Shown here one piece after another: positions 42,211-50,521 of a stretch of DNA of 56,495 nucleotides. A program made the translations under genes and the position numbers. The notes below the pieces were generated by a model. The model was not told where the DNA came from and did not search any database. It saw only the letters and a list, made by a program, of their open reading frames with translations. The number at the start of each line of letters is the position of its first letter. Position 1 is the first letter of the stretch. Origin of the DNA: Phycisphaerales bacterium (GTDB taxonomy: Bacteria; Bacteroidota; Bacteroidia; Chitinophagales; Chitinophagaceae); contig JASGCQ010000004.1 in NCBI GenBank assembly GCA_030054025.1, positions 1 through 56,495 of the forward strand, in the 5' to 3' direction.

Positions 42211-45058
42211 GCAACCCGAATTAGTATTGGAAGAACAATTGGTAGCCCTGCTTCAACGCTTGGGCTATGAACTGGTATTGCTGAAAGATGAAAAGCAGGT
42301 AATTGCCAATTTAAAGCAGCAGTTAGAGAAGCATAACAATATCAGCTTTTCAGCTACTGAGTTTGAAAAAGTAATGAATATCCTTTCCAAAGGTTCTGTA
42401 TTTGAAAAAGCCAAAACCTTGCGTGAAAAACAACATATTGTTCGGGATAATGGAGACAACCTTTATTTTGAATTTATCAATACAGAACATTGGTGTCAAA
42501 ACCAGTTTCAGGTTACGCATCAGGTAACCATTGATGGCACATACCGCAACCGTTATGATGTTACACTCTTAATCAACGGTTTGCCTTTGGTGCAAATTGA
42601 ATTGAAGCGTAGAGGGCTTGAACTCAAAGAAGCATTCAATCAAATCAACCGTTATCAACGCCATTCATTTGGGGCTAATTCTGCCCTGTATCAATACATT
42701 CAACTCTTTGTTATCAGCAATGGGGTAAATACCAAATACTACGCTAACAACAAGAAGCAATCATTTAAGCAAACCTTCTACTGGACAGACAAAGAGAACA
42801 AACGCCTTACCAATATTCTGAATGGGTTTACCAGTGAATTTTTAGAGCCTTGCCACATTTCTAAAATGATTTGCAAATACATTGTACTCAATGAAACCTA
42901 TAAAGCTTTAATGGTGCTTCGCCCCTATCAGTTTTATGCGGTAGAGGCTTTGATTGATCGAGTAAAGAACAGCGATAAAAACGGTTATATCTGGCATACA
43001 ACTGGTTCAGGTAAAACATTGACTTCATTTAAGGCGAGCCAAATTTTAATGAACCTGCCACAAGTGAAGAAGGTGGTTTTTGTGGTGGATAGGAAAGACC
43101 TGGACTATCAAACCACTAAAGAGTTCAACAGCTTTAGCAAGGGCAGCATTGACGGTACAGACAATACCAAAGCTTTGGTGAATCAGTTTTCAGATGATAC
43201 CAAACTCATTGTAACTACAATTCAAAAACTAAATACAGCAATTAGTAAAAAGCAGTATTTAGATAAAATGGAAAAGCTAAAGGATGAACGCATTGTGTTC
43301 ATTTTTGACGAGTGTCACCGTTCTCAATTTGGTGAAACGCACAACCGTATTAAAAAGTTCTTCAATAATATTCAGTTGTTTGGTTTTACAGGTACGCCCA
43401 TTTTTGCAGACAATGCAGTTAAGAATGAATTGGGTAAACGAACCACCAAAGAACTCTTTGGCGATTGCCTGCACAAGTATGTGATTACCGATGCTATCAG
43501 GGATGAAAATGTATTGAAGTTTGCTGTTGAATATGTTGGCAGATACAAGCAAAAAGAGGGCAGGGAAACCAATATTGACATTGAGGTAGAGGATATTGAT
43601 ACCAAAGAGCTGATGGAAGACCCTGCAAGGCTGAACAAGATTGCTGATTATATTATTGCTCATCATAATCGTAAAACACATAGCAGACAGTTCACAGCCA
43701 TGTTCTGTGTGAGCAGTGTTGATACGTTGATTAAGTATTACGATATTTTGCAGGTGAAAAAAGAAAAAGGCGAGCATAACTTAAAGATTGCTACGATTTT
43801 CAGTTTTGCCGCTAATGAAGATGATGCAGATGCCAATGGTTTTATTGGTGAAGAGCTTTCGGTTGTTGAAGAACCCAGAGCTTTATATGGTTTGAATGTA
43901 CATACAAGAGAAAAACTGGATAGCTACATTGAACACTACAACCAGCAATTTGAAACCAAGTTTTCTACAAAAGACAGTGAAAGCTTTTACAACTATTACA
44001 ACGATATTTCTAAAAAAGTAAAAGAAGGCAAGATTGATATTTTGCTAGTGGTGAACATGTTTTTGACAGGCTTTGATAGCCCACTGCTAAATACTTTGTA
44101 TGTAGATAAGAACCTGAAATATCATGGCTTGATTCAAGCCTATTCTAGAACGAACCGTATTTTGAATGAGCAGAAATCACAGGGCAATATTGTGGTGTTC
44201 CGCAACCTGAAAAACGCCACTGATGATGCTATTACTTTGTTCAGTAACAAAGAAGCTATTGATGTGATTATCATGAAACCTTATGAGGATCATGTAAAGA
44301 AATTCAACGAGGCTTTTGTTGATTTATTGAAGATTGCACCAACCTTAAACAGTGTGAATGAACTGGAAACCGAAGATGATGAATTAGAGTTTGTAAAAGC
44401 ATTCAGGGAGTTGATGCGTATTAAAAATATCCTTACTGCTTTTGCAGATTTTAAATGGTCTGATTTGTCTATGGGCGAACAGCAATTTGAAGATTATAAG
44501 AGCAAGTATCTTGACTTATACGATAAGGTAAAAACCGACCACCAGAAAGAAAAAGTATCTATACTGGATGATGTAGATTTTGAACTGGAATTGATACATA
44601 GAGACGAAATCAATGTCACCTATATCATTCAGTTACTCATCAAGCTGAAGTCCAAAGTTCAAAAAGATGTTACCCAAACAGAGAAAGAGATTTTCAACTT
44701 ACTCAATACCGAAGCACACCTGAGAAGTAAGCGTGAACTGATTGAGAAGTTTATCAAAGAGAACTTGCCAGTTATTGAAGACACAGATACTATCTCCGAT
44801 GAATTTGATAAGTTCTGGAGTAAGGAACAGCAATCAGCCTTTGCAAAATTGGTGCAGGAAGAGGGCTTATCGGCAGAGAAAACAGAGAAAGTAATTGAAG
44901 ACTATCTCTTTGCTGAACGTGAACCCATGCGTGATGAAATATTAGATTTGATTGAAGGTGAACAGCCTTCCGTACTCCAACGTAAAAAAGTAGGCGAAAG
45001 AATTTTAGGGAAGATTTTGAATTTTGTGGAGACGTTTATAAATGGGATTAGTGGGTAG
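42203..45058 (+). CDS. hsdR: Type I restriction endonuclease subunit R
   Basis: HsdR translocates and cuts unmethylated DNA. The 951-residue protein has an N-terminal nuclease domain (Asp119, then Glu133-x-Lys135 in RYDVTLLINGLPLVQIELKR). The SF2 motor has Walker A in HTTGSGKTLTSFKAS, DECH in IFDECHRSQFG and motif VI-like QAYSRTNRIL. A C-terminal helical region would contact HsdM/S. It is the last gene of the operon. Confidence 0.96.
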   Translation: MAKQPELVLEEQLVALLQRLGYELVLLKDEKQVIANLKQQLEKHNNISFSATEFEKVMNILSKGSVFEKAKTLREKQHIVRDNGDNLYFEFINTEHWCQNQFQVTHQVTIDGTYRNRYDVTLLINGLPLVQIELKRRGLELKEAFNQINRYQRHSFGANSALYQYIQLFVISNGVNTKYYANNKKQSFKQTFYWTDKENKRLTNILNGFTSEFLEPCHISKMICKYIVLNETYKALMVLRPYQFYAVEALIDRVKNSDKNGYIWHTTGSGKTLTSFKASQILMNLPQVKKVVFVVDRKDLDYQTTKEFNSFSKGSIDGTDNTKALVNQFSDDTKLIVTTIQKLNTAISKKQYLDKMEKLKDERIVFIFDECHRSQFGETHNRIKKFFNNIQLFGFTGTPIFADNAVKNELGKRTTKELFGDCLHKYVITDAIRDENVLKFAVEYVGRYKQKEGRETNIDIEVEDIDTKELMEDPARLNKIADYIIAHHNRKTHSRQFTAMFCVSSVDTLIKYYDILQVKKEKGEHNLKIATIFSFAANEDDADANGFIGEELSVVEEPRALYGLNVHTREKLDSYIEHYNQQFETKFSTKDSESFYNYYNDISKKVKEGKIDILLVVNMFLTGFDSPLLNTLYVDKNLKYHGLIQAYSRTNRILNEQKSQGNIVVFRNLKNATDDAITLFSNKEAIDVIIMKPYEDHVKKFNEAFVDLLKIAPTLNSVNELETEDDELEFVKAFRELMRIKNILTAFADFKWSDLSMGEQQFEDYKSKYLDLYDKVKTDHQKEKVSILDDVDFELELIHRDEINVTYIIQLLIKLKSKVQKDVTQTEKEIFNLLNTEAHLRSKRELIEKFIKENLPVIEDTDTISDEFDKFWSKEQQSAFAKLVQEEGLSAEKTEKVIEDYLFAEREPMRDEILDLIEGEQPSVLQRKKVGERILGKILNFVETFINGISG

Positions 45059-45123
45059 TTGATAACTAAGTAAAGAAAAGATACCAATTCATCAATCGGT
45101 AGTGAAGTTAAATGTTGTTTGAT

Positions 45124-45459
45124 TCATTCTTCTTTTTTCTTTTTTTTATCCTCTTCCTCTTTCCGCTTTTGATCTTCCTCTTCTTTCTTTTGCTTTTTGG
45201 CATCTTTATCTGCATAGCATTGATCTAATGCATATTTTAGCTCGTTATACTCTGCTTCTTTTGTATTAGCTTGCTGATACAGAGCTTGTAATCTTTGCTT
45301 AACATTAAGGTCATTTGGATGCGATAAAAGCCATTCTTTATTTATCGTTATCTTGTTTTTAAGTTCATCGAGCTGCCTTTTGCAACTATTTACTTTCATA
45401 CTGAGTGATTCACAACCTGACATAAGGGTAATTTTTAAGTGTGAATAAATTTTGTTCAA
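45124..45459 (-). CDS. Small coiled-coil protein with a Lys/Glu tail
   Basis: This is up to 111 residues. The first ATG gives MNKIYSHLKITLMSGCESLS, and a later one at 45423 gives MSGCESLSMKVNSCKRQLD. The body is a predicted coiled coil, and the C-terminus is an uninterrupted run of Lys, Glu and Asp. There is no recognised family, and the gene stands alone between hsdR and the Fic gene. The low-complexity tail makes coding assignment less certain. Confidence 0.55.
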   Translation of the reverse strand: MNKIYSHLKITLMSGCESLSMKVNSCKRQLDELKNKITINKEWLLSHPNDLNVKQRLQALYQQANTKEAEYNELKYALDQCYADKDAKKQKKEEEDQKRKEEEDKKKKKEE

Positions 45460-45573
45460 TAAATATTGGATGTTTTTTTGTGCCTAATTACACAAATATT
45501 CTCCTCAGAGCAAGTTAAATAAAAATATTGGCGTTTATCAAATAAATTTTTTTGCAGAAAAAAATTATTTCCC

Positions 45574-46704
45574 CTATCCAGTAAATTCTTTTTCTAATAT
45601 ATCAAGGTACTTTCTAAATGTGTAGGTTTTGTTACGTTGTACTTCTTTCTCTTGCTCCAATATTCCAAGGTTTACAAAAGAAGTTACCAGTTTTTGTGCT
45701 GTATTGTAGGCACTTCCTGTTAATTCTACAACGTCATTGATTGTCAAAACTGGTGTATGGCATAGCTGTTCCAATAGAGTATTCCCATTGGCTTGAGTAC
45801 GTAAGGGCTCTGTTTCGATTGTACGAGTACAGTCTTCAAGCAAGGTATCAATTGCCCAAGCTCTTTTCACAATATCTTCAGCAGAGGCTTTTACGCCACG
45901 TAAGTAAAACTTTATCCAGCCTTCATAATCGGATTTTGTCCTTACTGCTTCTAACCTATCGTAATACTCACTTCGATATTTCATGAAGTAGAAAGAAGGG
46001 TAAAGTACTGGCTCATTGATAATCCCGTAATCTAGTAGCATCAATACTATCAATAATCTGCCTATTCTGCCATTACCATCAAGAAAGGGGTGTATTGTCT
46101 CAAATTGCACATGTGCCAGCCCTGTTTTAATTAAAGGTAGTATGGTTGTATCTGCATGAATGAACTTTTCTAAATCAGCAATCAGATTTTCAATATAGTG
46201 AGCAGGGGGCGGCACAAGGCTACCCACAAATACAGGCACTTTTCTGTATTGCCCCGGGCTTTTACTTTCTCCACGTACACCCGATAATAGCTTTGAATGG
46301 CAATCCCTGATAAGCCTTGATGATATTGGTAGGTTCTTTTCACGCATCAAGTGAATACCATGCTGGAGGGCATTGATATAGTTGAGCACCTCCTGAACAT
46401 CTTTGTTTTCTGTTTTCTGTTTTGGATTGTATTCAAGAACCTGCGTTAGCGTTGTATTGATATTCTCTATCTGGCTGGTATAAACGGCTTCTTTTGCCAC
46501 ATACACATCAAGAAACTGCCTTTTGCTAGGAATACGGCTCTGGGCTTCAGCAAACTTGCCTAAACTTTGCATGGCTTCGCCGTAAAGCTCTAACAGCTCT
46601 TTATCTAGCTCGATGCTTGGAACAGGCGGCAAGGGGCTTGGCACGAAATGCTCATGCTCTCCGTAAGTTTCATAGTGACCGCTTCTTGATGGTTTGTTTT
46701 TCAT
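45574..46704 (-). CDS. Fic-family protein with N-terminal inhibitory helix and C-terminal winged helix
   Basis: This 376-residue protein probably AMPylates a target. The Fic active site is HPFLDGNGRIGR (His205 onward). The class II inhibitory motif lies upstream at TSQIEN (residues 76-81, (S/T)xxxE(G/N)). The C-terminal 80 residues look like a winged-helix DNA-binding domain (TPVLTINDVVELTGSAYNTA). The DNA-binding tail, with a regular box array upstream of the gene, suggests it controls its own expression. Confidence 0.92.
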   Translation of the reverse strand: MKNKPSRSGHYETYGEHEHFVPSPLPPVPSIELDKELLELYGEAMQSLGKFAEAQSRIPSKRQFLDVYVAKEAVYTSQIENINTTLTQVLEYNPKQKTENKDVQEVLNYINALQHGIHLMREKNLPISSRLIRDCHSKLLSGVRGESKSPGQYRKVPVFVGSLVPPPAHYIENLIADLEKFIHADTTILPLIKTGLAHVQFETIHPFLDGNGRIGRLLIVLMLLDYGIINEPVLYPSFYFMKYRSEYYDRLEAVRTKSDYEGWIKFYLRGVKASAEDIVKRAWAIDTLLEDCTRTIETEPLRTQANGNTLLEQLCHTPVLTINDVVELTGSAYNTAQKLVTSFVNLGILEQEKEVQRNKTYTFRKYLDILEKEFTG

Positions 46705-46746
46705 GTTACTGCCTTAAATTGAAACAATGGTGATGTTTTAAGTGCC

Positions 46747-46856
46747 TTATTTCATCTTTAATCAAAATTATGAAATAAAAGAAAAGAAAAGTCAACATTA
46801 TTTCAGAAAAAATAAAATAAATGAAATAATAAGGTGGTTTTTAACTCCTTATTTCA
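46747..46856 (-). promoter_or_regulatory. Five-box operator array upstream of the Fic gene
   Basis: The 8-mer TTATTTCA and its reverse TGAAATAA alternate at 46747, 46771, 46798, 46822 and 46849. The start-to-start spacings are 24, 27, 24 and 27 bp, giving a 51-bp period. The regular alternation just upstream of the Fic start at 46704 fits cooperative binding by the Fic protein's own winged-helix domain. Confidence 0.65.
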
Positions 46857-46882
46857 GTTTTCGGCGTTTAATACCCGTATTT

Positions 46883-46912
46883 ATATCCATAAATATCCAT
46901 AAATACCCATAA
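46883..46912 (+). repeat. Three tandem 10-bp repeats
   Basis: Three units of ATATCCATAA follow directly on each other; the third reads ATACCCATAA. They lie between the Fic operator array and the mobile mystery protein A promoter. Spacing of about one helical turn per unit would put bound proteins on one face of the DNA. Confidence 0.6.
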
Positions 46913-46991
46913 AAACAAAGTTGCCTATTGTTTGGGTTATATATAGCCCATAAAATTATAAATAAAGGGCTATTATTATCCCTTTTTTAAT

Positions 46992-47012
46992 TATTTTTGT
47001 GCTATTAATAGC
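46992..47012 (+). promoter_or_regulatory. Promoter -7 box and palindromic operator of the mobile mystery genes
   Basis: TATTTTTG (46992-46999) fits the Bacteroidota -7 box TAnnTTTG. It is followed at once by the perfect 12-bp palindrome GCTATTAATAGC (47001-47012), 6 bp before the ATG. The partial repeat GGGCTATTATTATCCC lies just upstream. This is where an Xre autorepressor would block transcription. Confidence 0.6.
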
Positions 47013-47018
47013 ATCAAC

Positions 47019-47483
47019 ATGACCTACTGGGATAAAAAACTGCTTCGAGAACAACTGGACGAGAAGCTGGAAAAGCTGAAATTTTTTGCATCGCCTGACT
47101 TGCCTCAACGTGGCTGGATCAGGCTTATGCGGAATGCTCTTGGCATGACTGCACAGCAATTGGGCAAGAGGGTTGGGCTTGACCGTTCACGTATCGGTAA
47201 ACTCGAAATTGCAGAAGCAGAGGGTGACTTGAAGCTGTCATCGATGCAAAAGATTGCCGAAGGCTTAAATATGAAGTTTGTTTACGGCTTTGTACCTGCA
47301 ACGTCACTGGAAAACATGGTTAGAGAACAGGCTCGCAAACTTGCATTACAACGGATGCAACAGGTAAATCATACCATGCGGTTAGAAGATCAAGAACTAT
47401 CCGAGGAACAAAAGAAAAAAGCTTTGGAAGATTTGATTCAAAAAATACTTATTGAACAGCCAAAAGATATTTGGGAAATATGA
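47019..47483 (+). CDS. Mobile mystery protein A (Xre-type HTH)
   Basis: This 154-residue protein matches the mobile mystery protein A pattern. A basic N-terminus (LREQLDEKLEKLKFFASPDL) precedes WIRLMRNALGMTAQQLGKRV and an HTH (LDRSRIGKLEIAEAEGDLKL), followed by a helical tail. It always accompanies protein B, a Fic protein, on mobile elements. By analogy it is the antitoxin/regulator. Its stop overlaps the start of protein B (ATGA). Confidence 0.9.
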   Translation: MTYWDKKLLREQLDEKLEKLKFFASPDLPQRGWIRLMRNALGMTAQQLGKRVGLDRSRIGKLEIAEAEGDLKLSSMQKIAEGLNMKFVYGFVPATSLENMVREQARKLALQRMQQVNHTMRLEDQELSEEQKKKALEDLIQKILIEQPKDIWEI

Positions 47484-48067
47484 AGCCGTTTGATTATCCG
47501 ATGGGTGCGACACCCCTTGACCCAGATGAACTAGACGGTTTGAAATTGAAGCACATCACAACAAGAAGCGAACTTGACCGTTGGGAACAGCAGAACATTC
47601 AAGATGCTATTGCATGGCTGAAACGCAAACGTAGCCCAGATTTTTTGAGCGAGGAATTTATTTGTGAATTGCACGAAAAAATGTTTGGAAAAGTGTGGAA
47701 GTGGGCTGGACAATTTCGAAAGACAAATAAGAACATTGGTGTGGAATGGACTTTGGTTTCTGTGGAGTTGCGTTTACTATTGGATGATGTACGATTTTGG
47801 ATAGAAAATAATACATACGAACCTGATGAAATCGCCAGTCGTTTCCACCATCGGCTAGTATGGGTTCACCTTTTCCCAAATGGCAACGGCAGACATTCCC
47901 GCATGATGACAGATTGCATCCTGATAGGGCTACTAAATAGCCAGCCCTTTAGTTGGGGAAGCGGAAACCTTGTCGAAGCAGGGGAAATTCGGAAGAAATA
48001 TATCACAGCATTGAAATTAGCAGATACCCATGATTATAGTTTGTTAAATGATTTTGTCCGTTCATAA
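47480..48067 (+). CDS. Mobile mystery protein B (Fic domain)
   Basis: This 195-residue protein has the Fic motif HLFPNGNGRHSR (HxFx(D/N)GNGRxxR, with Asn in place of Asp). The preceding WKWAGQFRKTNKNIGV segment is typical of Doc/Fic relatives. The ATG at 47480 overlaps the stop of protein A, indicating translational coupling. The pair probably acts as a toxin-antitoxin or maintenance module of the island. It is convergent with the integrase gene. Confidence 0.92.
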   Translation: MKPFDYPMGATPLDPDELDGLKLKHITTRSELDRWEQQNIQDAIAWLKRKRSPDFLSEEFICELHEKMFGKVWKWAGQFRKTNKNIGVEWTLVSVELRLLLDDVRFWIENNTYEPDEIASRFHHRLVWVHLFPNGNGRHSRMMTDCILIGLLNSQPFSWGSGNLVEAGEIRKKYITALKLADTHDYSLLNDFVRS

Positions 48068-48081
48068 ACAAGAACAAGTAA

Positions 48082-49290
48082 TTAATAGTTTAATACGCTG
48101 TTTAATGCTTCGTCCGTATCCTTATTGATAAAATTAGCCTGATAGCCAATCGTCGTGGTAATCGAAGAATGCCTATACAGCTTCTGCAATAACTGCAACG
48201 GGATTTTGTCACCCGATATACTGGCAAAAGTATGTCGGGCAATGTGCATGGTGAGGGTCTTGGTTATTTTGGCAAGAGGTGCGACCTGTGTACGCAAGCA
48301 TTTATCTACAGCACTGGTTTTAAATCCAATTGTTCTGTTGGTGGAAAATTTATTCTCAAAATCACATTCCTTTAGTTCAGGGAATATCAAATTGTTTTTG
48401 TTATCCTGAAATGCTCTGTATTGCTCAATAATACGCATAGCCTTATCAGGAATGCTAAACGAGCCGCCCTTATTATTTTTACCCATTGAATAATGCAAGC
48501 GATTATCCTGCAAATCAGACCAACGCACACGAAATACATCCGACACACGCATGCCAGCAAAGTAAAACGAGAACAGCCAAAGATTACGAGCATGATTCAG
48601 TTTTGGGTCATCTAGTTCAACCTCTTCAAGACGTTTAACTTCTTCAATGGTTAAACCAACTTTGGTGGTATCGGGGAATTTGATTTTAACCCCACCTTTT
48701 CCAAATGGATAGAACTTCGCATCAATAACATTATCTCTTATTGCATGACTAAAAACAGAACGCACAGATACCAAATGATTCACGGCACTACGTTCACTAA
48801 GTTTGAGCTTGTTAATTACATGGGCTCTGTATTTTTCTAACATCACAGGAGTAATGTCTTGAAACGCAATATCACCACCTAGAAACTCTTTGAAATGCTT
48901 TAACCGTGGTTTTTCTGAAGTGTATTGATTGTATTTTCCAGCTTCTTTTAAACGTTCAACAAAAGCATCGGCTTGTGCAAAAAAGGTAGCACCCACAGAT
49001 GGTTTTATTTTTTGCCTAACTGATGAAGCACTAACAATAGTTTTGTTGGTTTCAACTTCTAAAGCTGTGTTTGTTGCTTCTGAAAGTTTTTTCAAAAGCA
49101 GGTTATTTAATCGTGCACTGTTAGGATTTGATTTTTTTACACTGGAACTTGCTTTGTTCCAGTCAGAGTCTTTAATAGAATAACCTATATGAATAAAGCT
49201 TGTTTTTCTATCTTTAGTGATTCGCAAAGCAAGAGGGAATGTACCGTCTTTATTTGCTTTTTTCCGAAGGACTATTTTGATTGAAGCCAT
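48082..49290 (-). CDS. Tyrosine integrase of the tRNA-Phe island
   Basis: This 402-residue phage/transposon-type recombinase starts at the ATG at 49290 (MASIKIVLRKKANKDGTFPL). The longer frame would run into the arm repeat at 49311. The N-terminal arm-binding fold is followed by a SAM-like domain (residues about 105-195). The catalytic domain has Arg in YFAGMRVSDVFRVRW, HxxR in MHIARHTFAS and Tyr in TIGYQANF. Being next to attR it should catalyse integration and excision at tRNA-Phe. Confidence 0.94.
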   Translation of the reverse strand: MASIKIVLRKKANKDGTFPLALRITKDRKTSFIHIGYSIKDSDWNKASSSVKKSNPNSARLNNLLLKKLSEATNTALEVETNKTIVSASSVRQKIKPSVGATFFAQADAFVERLKEAGKYNQYTSEKPRLKHFKEFLGGDIAFQDITPVMLEKYRAHVINKLKLSERSAVNHLVSVRSVFSHAIRDNVIDAKFYPFGKGGVKIKFPDTTKVGLTIEEVKRLEEVELDDPKLNHARNLWLFSFYFAGMRVSDVFRVRWSDLQDNRLHYSMGKNNKGGSFSIPDKAMRIIEQYRAFQDNKNNLIFPELKECDFENKFSTNRTIGFKTSAVDKCLRTQVAPLAKITKTLTMHIARHTFASISGDKIPLQLLQKLYRHSSITTTIGYQANFINKDTDEALNSVLNY

Positions 49291-49310
49291 GACATCACTT
49301 TTTAAAAAAT

Positions 49311-49330
49311 GGTACAACATAGGTACAACA
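49311..49330 (+). repeat. Right arm-type repeat of the tRNA-Phe integrase
   Basis: GGTACAACATAGGTACAACA is identical to 13286-13305 and in the same orientation. It lies 20 bp upstream of the integrase start, so binding there could also repress the gene. Between here and attR a further inverted repeat TTCATAT/ATATGAA (49400-49419) may bind an accessory factor. Confidence 0.7.
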
Positions 49331-49434
49331 TTTTATGATTTGATGTGCTTTTTTATGATTTTATTTGAAAATGTGAACACTGATTATCAATGGTTTAAGT
49401 TCATATTGAACCATATGAAACCATTAATTTCAAA

Positions 49435-49478
49435 ACTGAAAATCCTTGTGTCGCCGGTTCGATCCCGGCCCACACCAC
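49435..49478 (+). repeat. attR: right copy of the 44-bp attachment repeat
   Basis: This copy is identical to 13193-13236 of tRNA-Phe. Here it has no 5' tRNA half. It continues as CACAGAAAC instead of CACCAG, so the tRNA 3' end at this side lacks the encoded CCA. The bases beyond are the original chromosomal flank. Confidence 0.93.
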
Positions 49479-49486
49479 AGAAACTA

Positions 49487-49517
49487 AGCAGTTACAATAA
49501 AATGTAGCTGCTTTTTT
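49487..49517 (+). terminator. Displaced chromosomal tRNA terminator
   Basis: The stem AAGCAGTTAC / GTAGCTGCTT (one G-T pair) is followed by TTTTTTCTTTT, lying 8 bp after the attR repeat. It is probably the original terminator of tRNA-Phe before integration. Confidence 0.65.
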
Positions 49518-49618
49518 CTTTTACTACAACAATACTGCAACATTTAGGGTTTTGTGTTTATCAGCACTTGTGCTTTAGTTAATTAGCCTAAACAAAATGC
49601 ATATGATTAGATGAAATA

Positions 49619-50521
49619 TTATAATCCCTTCAATTTTTCTTCTAATATCTCATATTGTTGCTTGTGTTTTTTAGGGTTTGTCTCTTTTAGTTTTTTCAGG
49701 TTTTGCAGTTTCCATTGAATGGCAGGGAAACGTTCAAAATCATATAGACTCCAGTCTGGCGTCGCATTTTTGATACTCAATAAAAATCGTTTATCTTTTT
49801 CTGTTAAGCTTTGATGAACAGTCACTATCAATTTTTGTCGCACTGTTTCATAATCATCATAGGTAAACCTCTCCAAGCTCATACCCATAAACTGATTGTC
49901 CATTGCGGCACGTTGATCCAAAAGATTTGGTACAAGTATTTCATTGATTGGTCTTTCACCACTTACCAGACGAAACAGAAACCCCTCTTTAATGGCGGTA
50001 GTAACCCCTTCATTAGCCAATAGGTACTGCACATCAAACAAATCCCTTGGGTGTTGCCTATCAAGTGCCGCACATATTTTCCCACCATATAATTGTCCGA
50101 TAGACACAACATCCATTTCACAAAAAACACCAAAACTTTCCTGAGCTTTTTTACAAAGCTGCATTGTTGTTATAGGTGCTATCAACCCTCTATTCACAAG
50201 GTTCACTTCAAGTTTCACCTCTACGCCTCTTGAAATTTGTAGTTTCCCGGCATCTTGCCTATGTGTTACTTTTATAGTAGGCATCACTTGGTGAATATTC
50301 TTTTCAATCCTTACCAAAGCGGCTGCAATGTTATCGAGTGTTGTTTGCCTGTCTTCAAGCGGAATATAGGTGAGGTCTATATCCACCGATAAACGTGGCA
50401 TATCCCGTATAAAAAGATTGATGGCTGTTCCGCCATGCAATGCAAAACATTTTTCTTTTGCAATTTCAGGGATAACATCAAGAAGTAAAGCAACCTGCTG
50501 CCTATATAATTGCTGTTTCAT
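49619..50521 (-). CDS. AbiEii-family nucleotidyltransferase toxin
   Basis: This 300-residue protein is the toxin of a type IV toxin-antitoxin pair. The nucleotidyltransferase signature is clear: HGGTAINLF (Gly30-Gly31-Thr32) and SVDIDLTY (Asp47, Asp49). A GGKICAALDRQHPRDLFDVQ segment typical of AbiEii follows. Its start overlaps the antitoxin gene by 20 bp. It lies outside the 44-bp repeat boundary of the island. Confidence 0.92.
   Translation of the reverse strand: MKQQLYRQQVALLLDVIPEIAKEKCFALHGGTAINLFIRDMPRLSVDIDLTYIPLEDRQTTLDNIAAALVRIEKNIHQVMPTIKVTHRQDAGKLQISRGVEVKLEVNLVNRGLIAPITTMQLCKKAQESFGVFCEMDVVSIGQLYGGKICAALDRQHPRDLFDVQYLLANEGVTTAIKEGFLFRLVSGERPINEILVPNLLDQRAAMDNQFMGMSLERFTYDDYETVRQKLIVTVHQSLTEKDKRFLLSIKNATPDWSLYDFERFPAIQWKLQNLKKLKETNPKKHKQQYEILEEKLKGL

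Noticed and set aside
46883-46912. CRISPR array or iteron origin
   Set aside because: There are only three 10-bp units without spacers, and no Cas or Rep gene is nearby.
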